The notes under the pieces are model-generated. The model saw only the letters and a program-made list of their open reading frames with translations, was not told where the DNA came from and ran no database searches. DNA of 54,025 nt from Bacteroidales bacterium (GTDB lineage: Bacteria; Bacteroidota; Bacteroidia; Bacteroidales; UBA932), in assembly GCA_017429205.1 (NCBI GenBank), contig JAFRPH010000048.1, positions 1-54,025 of the forward strand. The letters are read 5' to 3'. Positions 33,780 through 42,489 of this stretch are shown piece after piece. Both the position numbers and the translations under genes were made by a program. The first letter of the stretch is position 1. Each line of letters starts with the position of its first letter.

Positions 33780-35003
33780 ATGAAGCGTATCTTGCCGTTC
33801 CTCCTGCTCGCGCTCTGCTGCGCCTGCGAAAAAGAAGAGGCAGTCTCCCTGGAAACGCTGCCCGGTTTCCTCCGTTCCCAGAAGTGGACGGGGGCGTCTG
33901 TCCGTACAAATGCGCAGGGAGAGGAGATCCAGCGGGACTCCCTCACCCTGTATTTCGTGGATGACAGCCTGGGCCTGTCCAGGCTGCACGTATGGTTTCT
34001 GGACAATTATTCCAGGGAAGTCCATTTCGATTCCAACCTCGAACCATTCCGGTACAAGGTGATCGGAGACAGGACCCTAGAGATTCTCACCTATTCCGGT
34101 CTCAAAGTCCGTATGGAACTGGACCAGCCCCAGAGAACACTCCAGGGCAACTGGGATGGTTTTACGGAATGGACGGCATCGGCCATCCAGTCGGAGGACC
34201 GCGACAAAGTCATTAAAGGACGTTCCCAATGCGGCATCAGCGGTCCGGAACTGTTCTGGTTGAAATCCTACAACATCTTGTACCTGAAGGGGAAAGGGCC
34301 GATGTTCGACTATCCTTCCAGGGAAAAGGTTCCCTGGCACAGTCTCGGAATCACGGCGATTCTGATGGACGATGGCATTACCTCTCTGGGGAACTGGGCT
34401 TTCGCCGGGCTTGTCTTGAAAGAGCACAACGTCGTGGACCTTCATATTCCAGCCTCCGTCACCCGGATCGGCGATTATGCCTTCTACCGCTGTTCGCCGC
34501 TACCTGTTTCCTTCGGGAACGTCGGGAACCTGGTGTCCATCGGAGAACACGCGTTCGAACAGTCCGCCCTGGTGGCTTTCAGCGCGATTGGCAACCTGCA
34601 GACCATTGGTGACTATGCCTTCCACGACATCCCGAACCTGAAACTGTATTTCGAAGGAAAGTCCGTCAAACAGATAGGAGCATACGCATTCTCGGGATTC
34701 TCCTCTCTCTCTCCCATCAGCATTTTCGCCAGTACCGTCGAGATTGGAACCCATGCGTTCGAAGGATCCTTCCGGACACTCGTCCTGAACGGCATTCCGT
34801 CCCGTATGGAAAAGGATGCGTTTGTACCTTACGATGGAAACGCCAACATCCAGGTGCCGATTTCCAGACCTCCGACCGTCAATGGATTGCCCATCGATCC
34901 GCGCGAATGGACCCTGCAGGTCCCATCCGGCAGCAAGGCGGCTTACCAGGCGGCCTCTCCCTGGAATCAGTTCAAGAACATCATTGAATACACCGCCCTA
35001 TGA
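33780..35003 (+). CDS. BspA-type leucine-rich repeat lipoprotein
   Basis: 407 residues with lipobox LCCAC (Cys16), then EKEEAVS. Residues about 20-190 have no recognised domain. Residues about 190-390 hold degenerate LRR_5 (BspA/TpLRR) repeats with the typical IGDYAFYRC, IGEHAFEQS, IGDYAFHDI, IGAYAFSGF and IGTHAFEGS stretches. Such repeats in Bacteroidota form solenoids on surface proteins and serve in binding; the ligand is unknown. It overlaps the next gene by 4 bp (ATGA at 35000-35003), so the two lipoproteins are translationally coupled and probably work together. Confidence 0.85.
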   Translation: MKRILPFLLLALCCACEKEEAVSLETLPGFLRSQKWTGASVRTNAQGEEIQRDSLTLYFVDDSLGLSRLHVWFLDNYSREVHFDSNLEPFRYKVIGDRTLEILTYSGLKVRMELDQPQRTLQGNWDGFTEWTASAIQSEDRDKVIKGRSQCGISGPELFWLKSYNILYLKGKGPMFDYPSREKVPWHSLGITAILMDDGITSLGNWAFAGLVLKEHNVVDLHIPASVTRIGDYAFYRCSPLPVSFGNVGNLVSIGEHAFEQSALVAFSAIGNLQTIGDYAFHDIPNLKLYFEGKSVKQIGAYAFSGFSSLSPISIFASTVEIGTHAFEGSFRTLVLNGIPSRMEKDAFVPYDGNANIQVPISRPPTVNGLPIDPREWTLQVPSGSKAAYQAASPWNQFKNIIEYTAL

Positions 35004-36412
35004 GACCCGCCCGTTTTCTCCTTTCCATCCTTCTTGCTGCAGCCTGCATGTCCTGCACCAAGAAGACCTGGACACCCTTTGATTACGGGGAGTTTGTCCC
35101 GATAGAAACCACGCCGGCTCCACGCACCGTCCAGGCGCGGCTGATGGACGCCACCTCGTCCACGCTGACGATCCAATGGTCCGTCTCCTCCTTCAAGGAC
35201 GGCGCGCAAGACTGCCGGACCCCTTGGAAGATCGGCCTGTACCGGGATGCGGCGGCAACCCAGGCTGTGGCAGAATGGACGTGCAGTCCGGGCCTGTTCC
35301 GTACGGGGGAAAGCGCCCTCAAGTTCCAGGTTCCGTGTTTTTTCTTCACGGGTCTGGAACCGGGCAAAACCTGGTATTTCAAGGCGGAAGCCGAAGATTG
35401 TTCGGGCGTGTTTCCGTTCGAAACGACGCAGTTTACCCGCCAAGAAAAGACTTCCAATCCCTCCCGCCCGGGCGATCTCCTGCTGGGAGAAGATTTCTCG
35501 GAGTTTGTCTGGGGGCCCCACCAGGGCATCTTTTCCGTCGGCTATGCACCCCTTCACCCCGACTTGGTGCCGAAGATTCTTCCGGTGGATCCTTCCGGCA
35601 CACGGAGTAACTATTATCTGAGGACGAACGAGTTCTACCTGCCCTGGGAAGCCCTCCAGAAAACGACCCGGCTCTCGGAATGGGATATGATGCCTCCGCG
35701 GGTGAACTGGGTGCGGGATTTGACCCAGGTCTATCCTACGCCACTGGGCATCCAAGTCTATGGGGGGCTCTCTTCCGCGGTCGTCCTTCCGCCGTTGCCG
35801 GCCCTTACAAAGCCGTCCACCGTCCGGGTGCGCATCAAGACCTCGAAGCTCTCCGACGGCGCCACGTTGCTGGTTTACACGACGACGGCCGCTTCCTACG
35901 AACTCAATTCCGAGGGCCTCTCCCCGGGGATGATCCCAATTGCGTCCTTCCAAAGGACCGGGACGGAAGGTCGGTGGTCCCTCTACGAGACCGTCCTTCA
36001 TAACCTTGTCTCGCCTTACCGAATCGGCATCTCTGCCTCCAATGTGGGGTTTGTCCTCAAAGAAGTCAGCCTGGATGTCCTGAACCAGGACGTATATGAC
36101 CTGACCACCGTCGTCCCGGATGTCACGATCAATGCCCCGGCTTCTCATAACTATGCGACTGGAGACCTGCAAGTCCTGGTGACTCCGAGTCCATGGGTCC
36201 TCCGCTATCAGGTAGATTATGCGCCCCTGGGATCCGACGCGTGGCAGACGAAAACCTTCGATGTCTGGTATAACTATGAGAACCCCCAGGTAGGCGTCAG
36301 GCTGGAAGGTCTGTCCATCGGCCATGCTTACCGTATCCGTGTACAGGGAATCGGCCTTCTGGACGACAGGACGCAGGTGTTCGAAGGGACCGGTATTCCG
36401 CGAGGCTATTGA
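35000..36412 (+). CDS. Lipoprotein with fibronectin-III-like repeats, function unknown
   Basis: 470 residues; lipobox CMSC (Cys19), then TKKTWTPF. Residues about 40-145 resemble an Fn3-like sandwich (VQARLMDATSSTLTIQWSV, FFTGLEPGKTWYFKAEAE). The last ~90 residues repeat the pattern (WVLRYQVDYAPLG, VRLEGLSIGHAYRIRVQGIG). The middle (about 160-370) is beta-rich with no family recognised. It starts within the stop codon of the LRR lipoprotein and is surely co-expressed. There is no catalytic motif. Possibly an adhesion or matrix protein, but that is a guess. Confidence 0.75.
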   Translation: MRPARFLLSILLAAACMSCTKKTWTPFDYGEFVPIETTPAPRTVQARLMDATSSTLTIQWSVSSFKDGAQDCRTPWKIGLYRDAAATQAVAEWTCSPGLFRTGESALKFQVPCFFFTGLEPGKTWYFKAEAEDCSGVFPFETTQFTRQEKTSNPSRPGDLLLGEDFSEFVWGPHQGIFSVGYAPLHPDLVPKILPVDPSGTRSNYYLRTNEFYLPWEALQKTTRLSEWDMMPPRVNWVRDLTQVYPTPLGIQVYGGLSSAVVLPPLPALTKPSTVRVRIKTSKLSDGATLLVYTTTAASYELNSEGLSPGMIPIASFQRTGTEGRWSLYETVLHNLVSPYRIGISASNVGFVLKEVSLDVLNQDVYDLTTVVPDVTINAPASHNYATGDLQVLVTPSPWVLRYQVDYAPLGSDAWQTKTFDVWYNYENPQVGVRLEGLSIGHAYRIRVQGIGLLDDRTQVFEGTGIPRGY

Positions 36413-36422
36413 CCTTCGGCGC

Positions 36423-37406
36423 TTATTTCTCCAAGCACGCCAAGAAGTCCTCGCTATCGGGCGAGGAGGAGGCCTTGATGCGCTCCTTGAGGCGATAGAG
36501 GCGGTTGTAGACGTAAGGTTTGTCTTTCTCCAGGAGGGTGGAGATGGTGGTGGCGGAGAAGCCGGAGGCGGTGAAGAGGTACAGGAGGAAGTCCTCGTCC
36601 TTCCACTTGGGGAAGGCGGCGCGGAGGCGTTTCATCACGCCGCCGGTGCGCTCGTCCAGGGCCTGTTCCAGGTTCTTCTGCGCCTTCGTGTCGTTGCGGA
36701 GTCCTTCCACGATGGCCTTCACTTCGTTCAGGATGCGCGGCTGCAGGTTGGAGGTTCCCTCAAAGACATAGTACTGCTCGCACAGACGGTCCAGCGTGTC
36801 GATCCCGCCCATCCGCGGGCGGTCCGCCTTGAGCGCGGATAGCTTGGACTGCAGGTCCTCCGCCGCCGACAGGTAACGCTCGTTCTCCGCCTGTTTTTCA
36901 GCGAGCAGACGCTCCGTCTGGATCTTCCGGGCCCAGAAATAGAGCACCAAGGTGGCCAGGACGCCCGCGACGAGGAGCGCGAGCATGCCAAGCCGGCTGC
37001 GCGAGCGCTCGATTTCTCGCGCGACGGCGCCCGCCTTGCGGAACGACACCATCCCGCTGCCGTACCGGCCTACCGCCGTCTGGATCGTGCCCATCAGCTC
37101 CCAGGCCCGCATCCGCTCCACCGCCGGGCCGTTCGCCTCGAAATACAGGCACGCGCGCTCCAGCGCGGCTTCGGACGCATCGTCCAAGAAATAATACGTG
37201 CGGTAGAACGCCTCGGCGGACAGGAAATCGTATTCCGCCTTCTCCCGTTCACTGGCGAGGTCCACGCGGGAAACCCCGTCCAGGATGTACAGGGCGCTGT
37301 CCGGATGGTCCTCGATCACCCGCTCCGCCGAACGCAGCGCCGGATTCCCCCTTCCGCACGAAATCGCGAAAAGGAGCAGGAACAGGTATGCGAGACGGAA
37401 CTTCAT
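36423..37406 (-). CDS. Membrane protein with short TPR-like domain, coiled coil and C-terminal HTH
   Basis: 327 residues. A lipoprotein-like signal (AISC, Cys17) is followed by a helical TPR-like segment (SAERVIEDHPDSALYILDGV, to about 130), a transmembrane helix (LGMLALLVAGVLATLVLYFWA), a Gln/Glu/Leu coiled coil (TERLLAEKQAENERYLSAAEDLQSKL split over about 170-195) and a C-terminal helical domain with a LuxR/HTH-like end (TASGFSATTISTLLEKDKPYVYNRLYRLKERI). This plan is common in Bacteroidota TPR regulators that sense in the periplasm and act in the cytoplasm; here the TPR part is much shorter than usual. It lies downstream of dnaE on the same strand. Target genes cannot be predicted. Confidence 0.75.
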   Translation of the reverse strand: MKFRLAYLFLLLFAISCGRGNPALRSAERVIEDHPDSALYILDGVSRVDLASEREKAEYDFLSAEAFYRTYYFLDDASEAALERACLYFEANGPAVERMRAWELMGTIQTAVGRYGSGMVSFRKAGAVAREIERSRSRLGMLALLVAGVLATLVLYFWARKIQTERLLAEKQAENERYLSAAEDLQSKLSALKADRPRMGGIDTLDRLCEQYYVFEGTSNLQPRILNEVKAIVEGLRNDTKAQKNLEQALDERTGGVMKRLRAAFPKWKDEDFLLYLFTASGFSATTISTLLEKDKPYVYNRLYRLKERIKASSSPDSEDFLACLEK

Positions 37407-37435
37407 CGGAGGAAATCGCTACAAAAACCGCACCC

Positions 37436-40400
37436 CTATTTTTTCACCACCTCGAACTGGTCCACGCCCAGCTGGCGGAGATCGGCGAGGAGCTCCGTCG
37501 AGACGGCGACCTGGTACTTGTTGGACTTCAACTGAATGCGATAGCGGGTGTCCGGGTCGAAGAAGAAGACCTCGAGGGGGATGCTCCCTTTGTGTTTGCG
37601 GATCACTTTCACGAGGCCCTCGCGGAAGGCGGGGGTGAGCATCGGCGTTTCGATGTTGATGCAGAATGCCTTGATCCGGGTCTCGGCGACGTTGCCCAGC
37701 AGGGAGACGTTCTGGAGCTTGAACGCGTACGGGACCGTCTTGCCTTGGGCCTTCTCTTCCGGACGCAGGAAATAGCGCTCTTCGACGACGCCTTCCAGGA
37801 ACAGGGCGTCGTGCGGGACCATATACTTGAAGAACTGCTCGTGCTGCTTGGTGAAGAGCGTGAGCTCGTAGCTGCCGGAATAGTCCTCGAGCATCGTCCG
37901 GGAATACGGGGCGCCCGACTTCGTGAGAAGCTGCTTGTACTCCGTCACCAGGCCCGCGACGCACACCTTGGCGGATTTCTTGGCCAGCTCGCACTCGGAC
38001 ACGAAGTTCGCAAGGTTCGCCAGTTCGCAGGTGGTGAAGTTGTCCATCTCGAACCGGTACTTGTCCAGCGGATGCGAAGACAGGTACATTCCCACGAGCT
38101 CCTTCTCCTTCTGCAGGAAGCCCAGGTAGTCCTCCTCGCCGGCCATTTCCGGCACCGTGGGCCGCTCGGGCTTCATTTCCTCGATGTCGCCGAACAGGGA
38201 GGCGGCCGCATCGACCGTGTCGTTCCGGTACAGCTCGCCGTACCGGACGATCTCGTCGATGAACGGCTGCCCGCTGCGTCCCGGCAGTTCGTACTGGCGG
38301 CGCTTGATGCCGAAACCGTCCAGCGCACCGGCGTACAGGAGCGTCTCGAACGCCTTGCGGTTGATGACACCGCCCATCCGCTCCACGAAGTCGTAAATGT
38401 CCGTATACAAGCCATTTTCGTCGCGGTCCTTCAGGATCAGGTCCACGATGTTGGCCCCGAAGCCCTTCATGCCGCCCAGGGAGAAGCGCACGTCGCCGTC
38501 CTTGTTCACCGTGTAGGTGGCGGAGCTCTCGTTCACGTCCGGGCTCAGGATCCGGATGCCGTGGCCGCGGGCGTCGTCCATGATCTTCTTGATTTCCTCC
38601 ATACTCTTCGCATAGGTGAGGCAGGAGGCGAAGAATTCGGAGGGATAGTGGCACTTGAGCCAGCCCGTCTGGTAGCTCACCCAGGCGTAGCAGGTGGCGT
38701 GCGACTTGTTGAACGCGTACTGGGCGAACTTCTCCCAGTCCTTCCAGATCTTGTCCAGGACCTTCTCCGGATGGCCGTTCTTCATGCCGCCCTCCATGAA
38801 CTTGCCCTTCAGGGAGTTCAGGATGTCGATCTGCTTCTTGCCCATCGCCTTGCGGAGCTTGTCCGCCTCGCCCTTGGTGAAGTCGGCGAGCTTCTGGGAC
38901 AGCAGCATCACCTGCTCCTGGTACACGGTGACGCCGTAGGTGTCCTCCAGGTACTCGGCCATTTCCGGCAGGTCGTACTCGATGGCCTGCTCGCCCTGCT
39001 TGCGGGCGACGAAGTCCGGGATGTAGTCCATCGGCCCGGGCCGATAGAGGGCGTTCATGGCGATGAGGTCCTCGAAACGGGTGGGGCGGAGCTTCTGCAG
39101 CCACGTCTGCATCCCCTCGGATTCGAACTGGAACACGCTCACGGTGTCGCCGCGGCCGTAGAGTTCGTAGGTGGGCTTGTCGTCGATGGGGATGGCTTCG
39201 ATGTCGATGTCCTCGCCGAAGCGGTCCTTGATGAGGTTCAGGCAGTTGTGGATGATGGACAGGGTGATGAGCCCGAGGAAGTCCATCTTGAGCATGCCCA
39301 CGTCCTCGATGTAATGGCCGTCGTACTGGGACGTGCGGACGTATTCGCCCGTATCCTTGTCCTTGGACAGGGTCATCGGCAGGAAGTTCGTCAGGTCGCC
39401 GCGGCCGATGATGGTGGCGCAGGCGTGCATGCCCACCTGGCGGATGCAGCCTTCCAGGGCCTGGGCGTACCTGAGCACCTCCTTGTTCAGTTCCGGCCCG
39501 TTCGCGAGTTCTTCGATGAACTCCGGCACCAGCCGGTAGCAGTTCGTGAGGGTGATCTTCACGTCCACGTCCTCCATACCCCGCTGGAAGGTCTTCTTGA
39601 CCAGGACCTTCTGGCCGTCCACCTCCTCTTCGACCTCCTTTTCCACGACCTTGAAGCCCGGCTTCAGCTCGTCCAGCTTCGGGTTGAAGGGGTATTCCTT
39701 CTCCTTCTTCTCGCTCAGGCGGTCCGGGACCATCTTCGAAAGCCGGTTGGACTCGTCGATGGACACGCGGCTGATGCGGGCGACGTCCTTGATGGCGCTC
39801 TTCGCGGCCATCGTGCCGAAGGTGATGACGCGGGACACGTGGTCCGCGCCGTACTTCTTCTCCACATAGCTGTGGGCCTTCGTCAGGTCCTCGAAGTCCA
39901 CGTCGATATCCGGCATCGAGATGCGGTCCGGATTGAGGAAACGCTCGAACAGGAGCTGGTACCGGATCGGATCCAAATTCGTGATTTTCAAGCAGTAGGC
40001 GACGACCGACCCCGCCGCGGAGCCACGGCCCGGGCCCACCATCGACCCCATCGCGCGGGAGGCGGCGATATAGTCCTGGACGATCAGGAAGTAGTCCGGG
40101 AAGCCCATCCGGGAGATGGTCTTGAGCTCGAAGTCGATGCGCTCGCGCTGCTCCGCGTTCAGCTCCTCCCCGTACCGCTCGTGGGCGCCCTTGTAGGTCA
40201 GGTGGCACAGGTACGCGACCGAATGGCAGAAACCGTCGCCGCGGTAGTTGCCCTTCTTGTCGCACCGGCCCGCGTCGATGACCTCCTTGTACTTCTCCAT
40301 CTGCGCGTCGATCTCCTCCATGAAGGCCGGGTCGATCTCGTACACCGGGAGGATGGGGTCGCTGTCGATGGAATAGTCCTCCACCTTGCCCAGCACCTCC

Positions 40401-41209
40401 AGGGTGTTGATGATGGCCTCCGGATGGTCCGGGAACAGGGCCAGCATCTCGTCCTCGCTCTTGAGATACTCCTGCTGGGTGTAGCGCATCCGGTCGGGAT
40501 CGTCGATGTACGAATTGGTGGTCAGGCAGATGAGCCGGTCGTGGACGGGACCGTCCTCCTTCCGGACGAAGTGGACGTCGTTCGTCGCAATGACCTTCAC
40601 CCCGTGCTTCTCCGCCATCTGGAAGATGACCTCGTTGTAGATCATCTGGTTGTCGTAGACTTCCCGCGACAGGCCCGGAACTTCCGTCTTGTGGAGCATC
40701 ACTTCCAGGTAGTAGTCGTCGCCGAACACGTTCTTGTGCCATTCGATGACCTCGTCCACCTTGGCCATGTCGCCCGCCAGGATGGCGCGCGGCACTTCGC
40801 CCGCCATGCAGGCGGAGCTGCAGATCAGGCCCTCGTGGTACTGCTCCAGCACCTCGTGGCTGATGCGGGGGCGGTAGTACATGCCCTCGATGTGCGCCGT
40901 GGACACGATCTTCACCAGGTTCTTGTAGCCCTGGTAGTTCTTCGCCAGCAGAATCAGGTGGTAGTAGCCCTTCTCCTTCACCCGGTGGTCCCCCACCGAC
41001 ACGTACACCTCGCACCCGATGATCGGCTTCACCGACGGATGCTTCTTCGCGTACTTGAAGAACTCTTTGACCCCGTACATGTTCCCGTGGTCCGTGATCG
41101 CAAGCCCGGGCATTCCGAGCTCCTCGGCGCGGTTGAACAGGTTGTCGATGGACGACTGTCCGTCCAGGATGGAATATTGGGTATGTACGTGCAGGTGAAC
41201 GAAAGGCAT
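37436..41209 (-). CDS. dnaE: DNA polymerase III alpha subunit
   Basis: 1257 residues, full length for DnaE1. The N-terminal PHP domain is well kept (HLHVHTQYSILDG, AITDHGNMYGV, IIGCEVYV). The polymerase core carries GPGRGSAAGS (palm start) and MPDIDVDFED, the two catalytic Asp residues. YRPGPMDYIPDFVARKQG and the KSHATCYAWVSYQTGWLK region follow. A C-terminal HhH and OB-fold part (VCVAGLVTEYKQLLTKSGAPY) is present. This is the replicative DNA polymerase of the organism, not the error-prone DnaE2. It is the most secure housekeeping gene of the window and marks this part as core chromosome. Confidence 0.98.
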   Translation of the reverse strand: MPFVHLHVHTQYSILDGQSSIDNLFNRAEELGMPGLAITDHGNMYGVKEFFKYAKKHPSVKPIIGCEVYVSVGDHRVKEKGYYHLILLAKNYQGYKNLVKIVSTAHIEGMYYRPRISHEVLEQYHEGLICSSACMAGEVPRAILAGDMAKVDEVIEWHKNVFGDDYYLEVMLHKTEVPGLSREVYDNQMIYNEVIFQMAEKHGVKVIATNDVHFVRKEDGPVHDRLICLTTNSYIDDPDRMRYTQQEYLKSEDEMLALFPDHPEAIINTLEVLGKVEDYSIDSDPILPVYEIDPAFMEEIDAQMEKYKEVIDAGRCDKKGNYRGDGFCHSVAYLCHLTYKGAHERYGEELNAEQRERIDFELKTISRMGFPDYFLIVQDYIAASRAMGSMVGPGRGSAAGSVVAYCLKITNLDPIRYQLLFERFLNPDRISMPDIDVDFEDLTKAHSYVEKKYGADHVSRVITFGTMAAKSAIKDVARISRVSIDESNRLSKMVPDRLSEKKEKEYPFNPKLDELKPGFKVVEKEVEEEVDGQKVLVKKTFQRGMEDVDVKITLTNCYRLVPEFIEELANGPELNKEVLRYAQALEGCIRQVGMHACATIIGRGDLTNFLPMTLSKDKDTGEYVRTSQYDGHYIEDVGMLKMDFLGLITLSIIHNCLNLIKDRFGEDIDIEAIPIDDKPTYELYGRGDTVSVFQFESEGMQTWLQKLRPTRFEDLIAMNALYRPGPMDYIPDFVARKQGEQAIEYDLPEMAEYLEDTYGVTVYQEQVMLLSQKLADFTKGEADKLRKAMGKKQIDILNSLKGKFMEGGMKNGHPEKVLDKIWKDWEKFAQYAFNKSHATCYAWVSYQTGWLKCHYPSEFFASCLTYAKSMEEIKKIMDDARGHGIRILSPDVNESSATYTVNKDGDVRFSLGGMKGFGANIVDLILKDRDENGLYTDIYDFVERMGGVINRKAFETLLYAGALDGFGIKRRQYELPGRSGQPFIDEIVRYGELYRNDTVDAAASLFGDIEEMKPERPTVPEMAGEEDYLGFLQKEKELVGMYLSSHPLDKYRFEMDNFTTCELANLANFVSECELAKKSAKVCVAGLVTEYKQLLTKSGAPYSRTMLEDYSGSYELTLFTKQHEQFFKYMVPHDALFLEGVVEERYFLRPEEKAQGKTVPYAFKLQNVSLLGNVAETRIKAFCINIETPMLTPAFREGLVKVIRKHKGSIPLEVFFFDPDTRYRIQLKSNKYQVAVSTELLADLRQLGVDQFEVVKK

Positions 41210-41229
41210 GGCGCTACAATCTTGGATAA

Positions 41230-41237
41230 CAAAGATA
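41230..41237 (-). promoter_or_regulatory. -7 element of dnaE promoter
   Basis: The minus strand reads TATCTTTG, a perfect TAnnTTTG box, 20 bp upstream of the dnaE start codon. A possible TTCG replaces TTTG at -33. Confidence 0.5.
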
Positions 41238-41312
41238 GCACTCTGCCCCGAATTCTCCGAAAAAAGTTATCAACAAAAGCGGTCTTCCGCCCGCAACGAA
41301 TTGATTTCTTGC

Positions 41313-41320
41313 TATCTTTG
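41313..41320 (+). promoter_or_regulatory. -7 element just before the DUF554 gene
   Basis: TATCTTTG ends 8 bp before the ATG at 41329. If transcription starts the usual ~6-8 nt downstream, the mRNA would have almost no leader. Confidence 0.45.
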
Positions 41321-41328
41321 CAAGCAAT

Positions 41329-42012
41329 ATGCTCGGAACCATCGTCAATACCGCCTGCATCGTCGCCGGCACCCTGATCGGGACCCTGTTCAAGAAGGGC
41401 CTCGGGGAGAAGTATACCAAGACACTGTTCAACGCGATGGGCCTGGCCTCCATCGCCTTGGGGGCGAACTCCTTCGTGGCGAACATGCCCAAGAGCGAGT
41501 TCCCGGTGCTCTTCATCCTGTCGCTGGCCATCGGCGGTCTCGCCGGCACGGCGATGGACCTGGACGGCCGCGTGAAGCGGTTGCTGGCGAAGAAGGGCGG
41601 CGACAGCTTTGCGAAAGGCCTCATCTCGGCCTGCCTGCTCTATTGCATCGGCACTTTCTCGATCGTGGGCCCGGTCCTGAGCGCCCTGCAAGGGGACAAC
41701 ACCTTCCTGTACACGAACTCCACGCTGGACCTGGTGACCTCGACGGTGTTCGCCACCACCTACGGCATCGGCATGATCCTGGCCGCGCCCATCCTGTTCT
41801 GTTGGCAGGGGTCCATCTGGCTGGCCGCCACCCTGGCCTCCTCCAGCCCCATCTTCCAGGGCACCCTGGTCAACGAGCTCGCCATCGTGGGCGGCGTCCT
41901 CATCATCGCCTCCGGCCTCTCCATCCTGGACGTCAAGGACTGCAAGACGCTGAATTACATCCCCGCCTTGCTCGTTCCCATCCTCTGGTTCCTTGTGAAG
42001 GGCCTGTTCTAG
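41329..42012 (+). CDS. DUF554 family membrane protein
   Basis: 227 residues with seven or so hydrophobic helices. It begins MLGTIVNTACIVAGTLIGTLF and contains GLASIALGANSF, SLAIGGLAGTAMDLDGR and GGVLIIASGLSILDVKD, all typical of DUF554 proteins (E. coli YqgA-like). These are inner membrane proteins of unknown function and usual length 220-240. The start is fixed by family resemblance. It is divergent from dnaE across a 119-bp gap and sits only 8 bp behind a -7 box. It is followed convergently by the 20-residue-repeat protein with a 3-bp gap. Confidence 0.9.
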   Translation: MLGTIVNTACIVAGTLIGTLFKKGLGEKYTKTLFNAMGLASIALGANSFVANMPKSEFPVLFILSLAIGGLAGTAMDLDGRVKRLLAKKGGDSFAKGLISACLLYCIGTFSIVGPVLSALQGDNTFLYTNSTLDLVTSTVFATTYGIGMILAAPILFCWQGSIWLAATLASSSPIFQGTLVNELAIVGGVLIIASGLSILDVKDCKTLNYIPALLVPILWFLVKGLF

Positions 42013-42015
42013 GCC

Positions 42016-42486
42016 TCACCAGCCGTACATCACGGAATACCAGACGGCTACGAACTCTTCGAGCGTAAGGTGGCCGTCGGTTGTGAAGCGGATGTCGGAG
42101 CGGTAGTTGGACGTTCCGGCGTAGACGGCGCCGTCGCGGACGGTGGCCAGGATGTCCGAATTGTAGTTCGACGTGCCCTTGTAGACCTTGCCGTCCCGCA
42201 CCGTCAGCAGGATGTCCGAGTTGTAATTGCTCGTCCCCTTGTACACCTTTCCGTCCCGAATCGTGCAGAGCACGTCCGAGCGGTAGTTGCTGCGGCCCTT
42301 GTAGACCTCGTGGCCGCGGATGGTGCAGAGGATGTCCGACAGATAGTTGGACCGGCCCTTGTACACAGTGCCGTCCCGGACCGTACACAGGATGTCCGAG
42401 TTATAGCGGCTGGTTCCCTTGTACACCTTCACTTCTCCGGAGGCGGAAGCCAGCAGCACCGAGGCGAACAGCAAGGCTTTGAGCAT
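42016..42486 (-). CDS. Secreted protein of six 20-residue tandem repeats
   Basis: 156 residues. A short hydrophobic N-terminus (LKALLFASVLLASAS) is a likely signal peptide. Residues 21-140 are six back-to-back 20-residue units with no gaps, pattern VYKGxSxYxSDxLxTxRDGx (the fifth and sixth vary: ILATVRDGA, IRFTTDGHL). A distinct 16-residue tail follows (TLEEFVAVWYSVMYGW). The strict 20-residue period, with YKG and SD fixed, suggests a closed or solenoid beta fold. I do not know a function. It starts 4 bp after the esterase stop and is probably co-transcribed with it. Strong nucleotide similarity between units points to recent expansion. Confidence 0.8.
   Translation of the reverse strand: MLKALLFASVLLASASGEVKVYKGTSRYNSDILCTVRDGTVYKGRSNYLSDILCTIRGHEVYKGRSNYRSDVLCTIRDGKVYKGTSNYNSDILLTVRDGKVYKGTSNYNSDILATVRDGAVYAGTSNYRSDIRFTTDGHLTLEEFVAVWYSVMYGW
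42067..42426 (-). repeat. Six 60-bp tandem repeats within the coding sequence
   Basis: 360 bp in exact 60-bp steps, each coding for one 20-residue unit. The differences are mostly silent or confined to the same few positions. Confidence 0.9.
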
Positions 42487-42489
42487 AGG

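Noticed and set aside
42067..42426. CRISPR-like array (regular 60-bp repeats)
   Set aside because: The repeats are contiguous, in frame and encode a regular protein; there are no spacers or cas genes.
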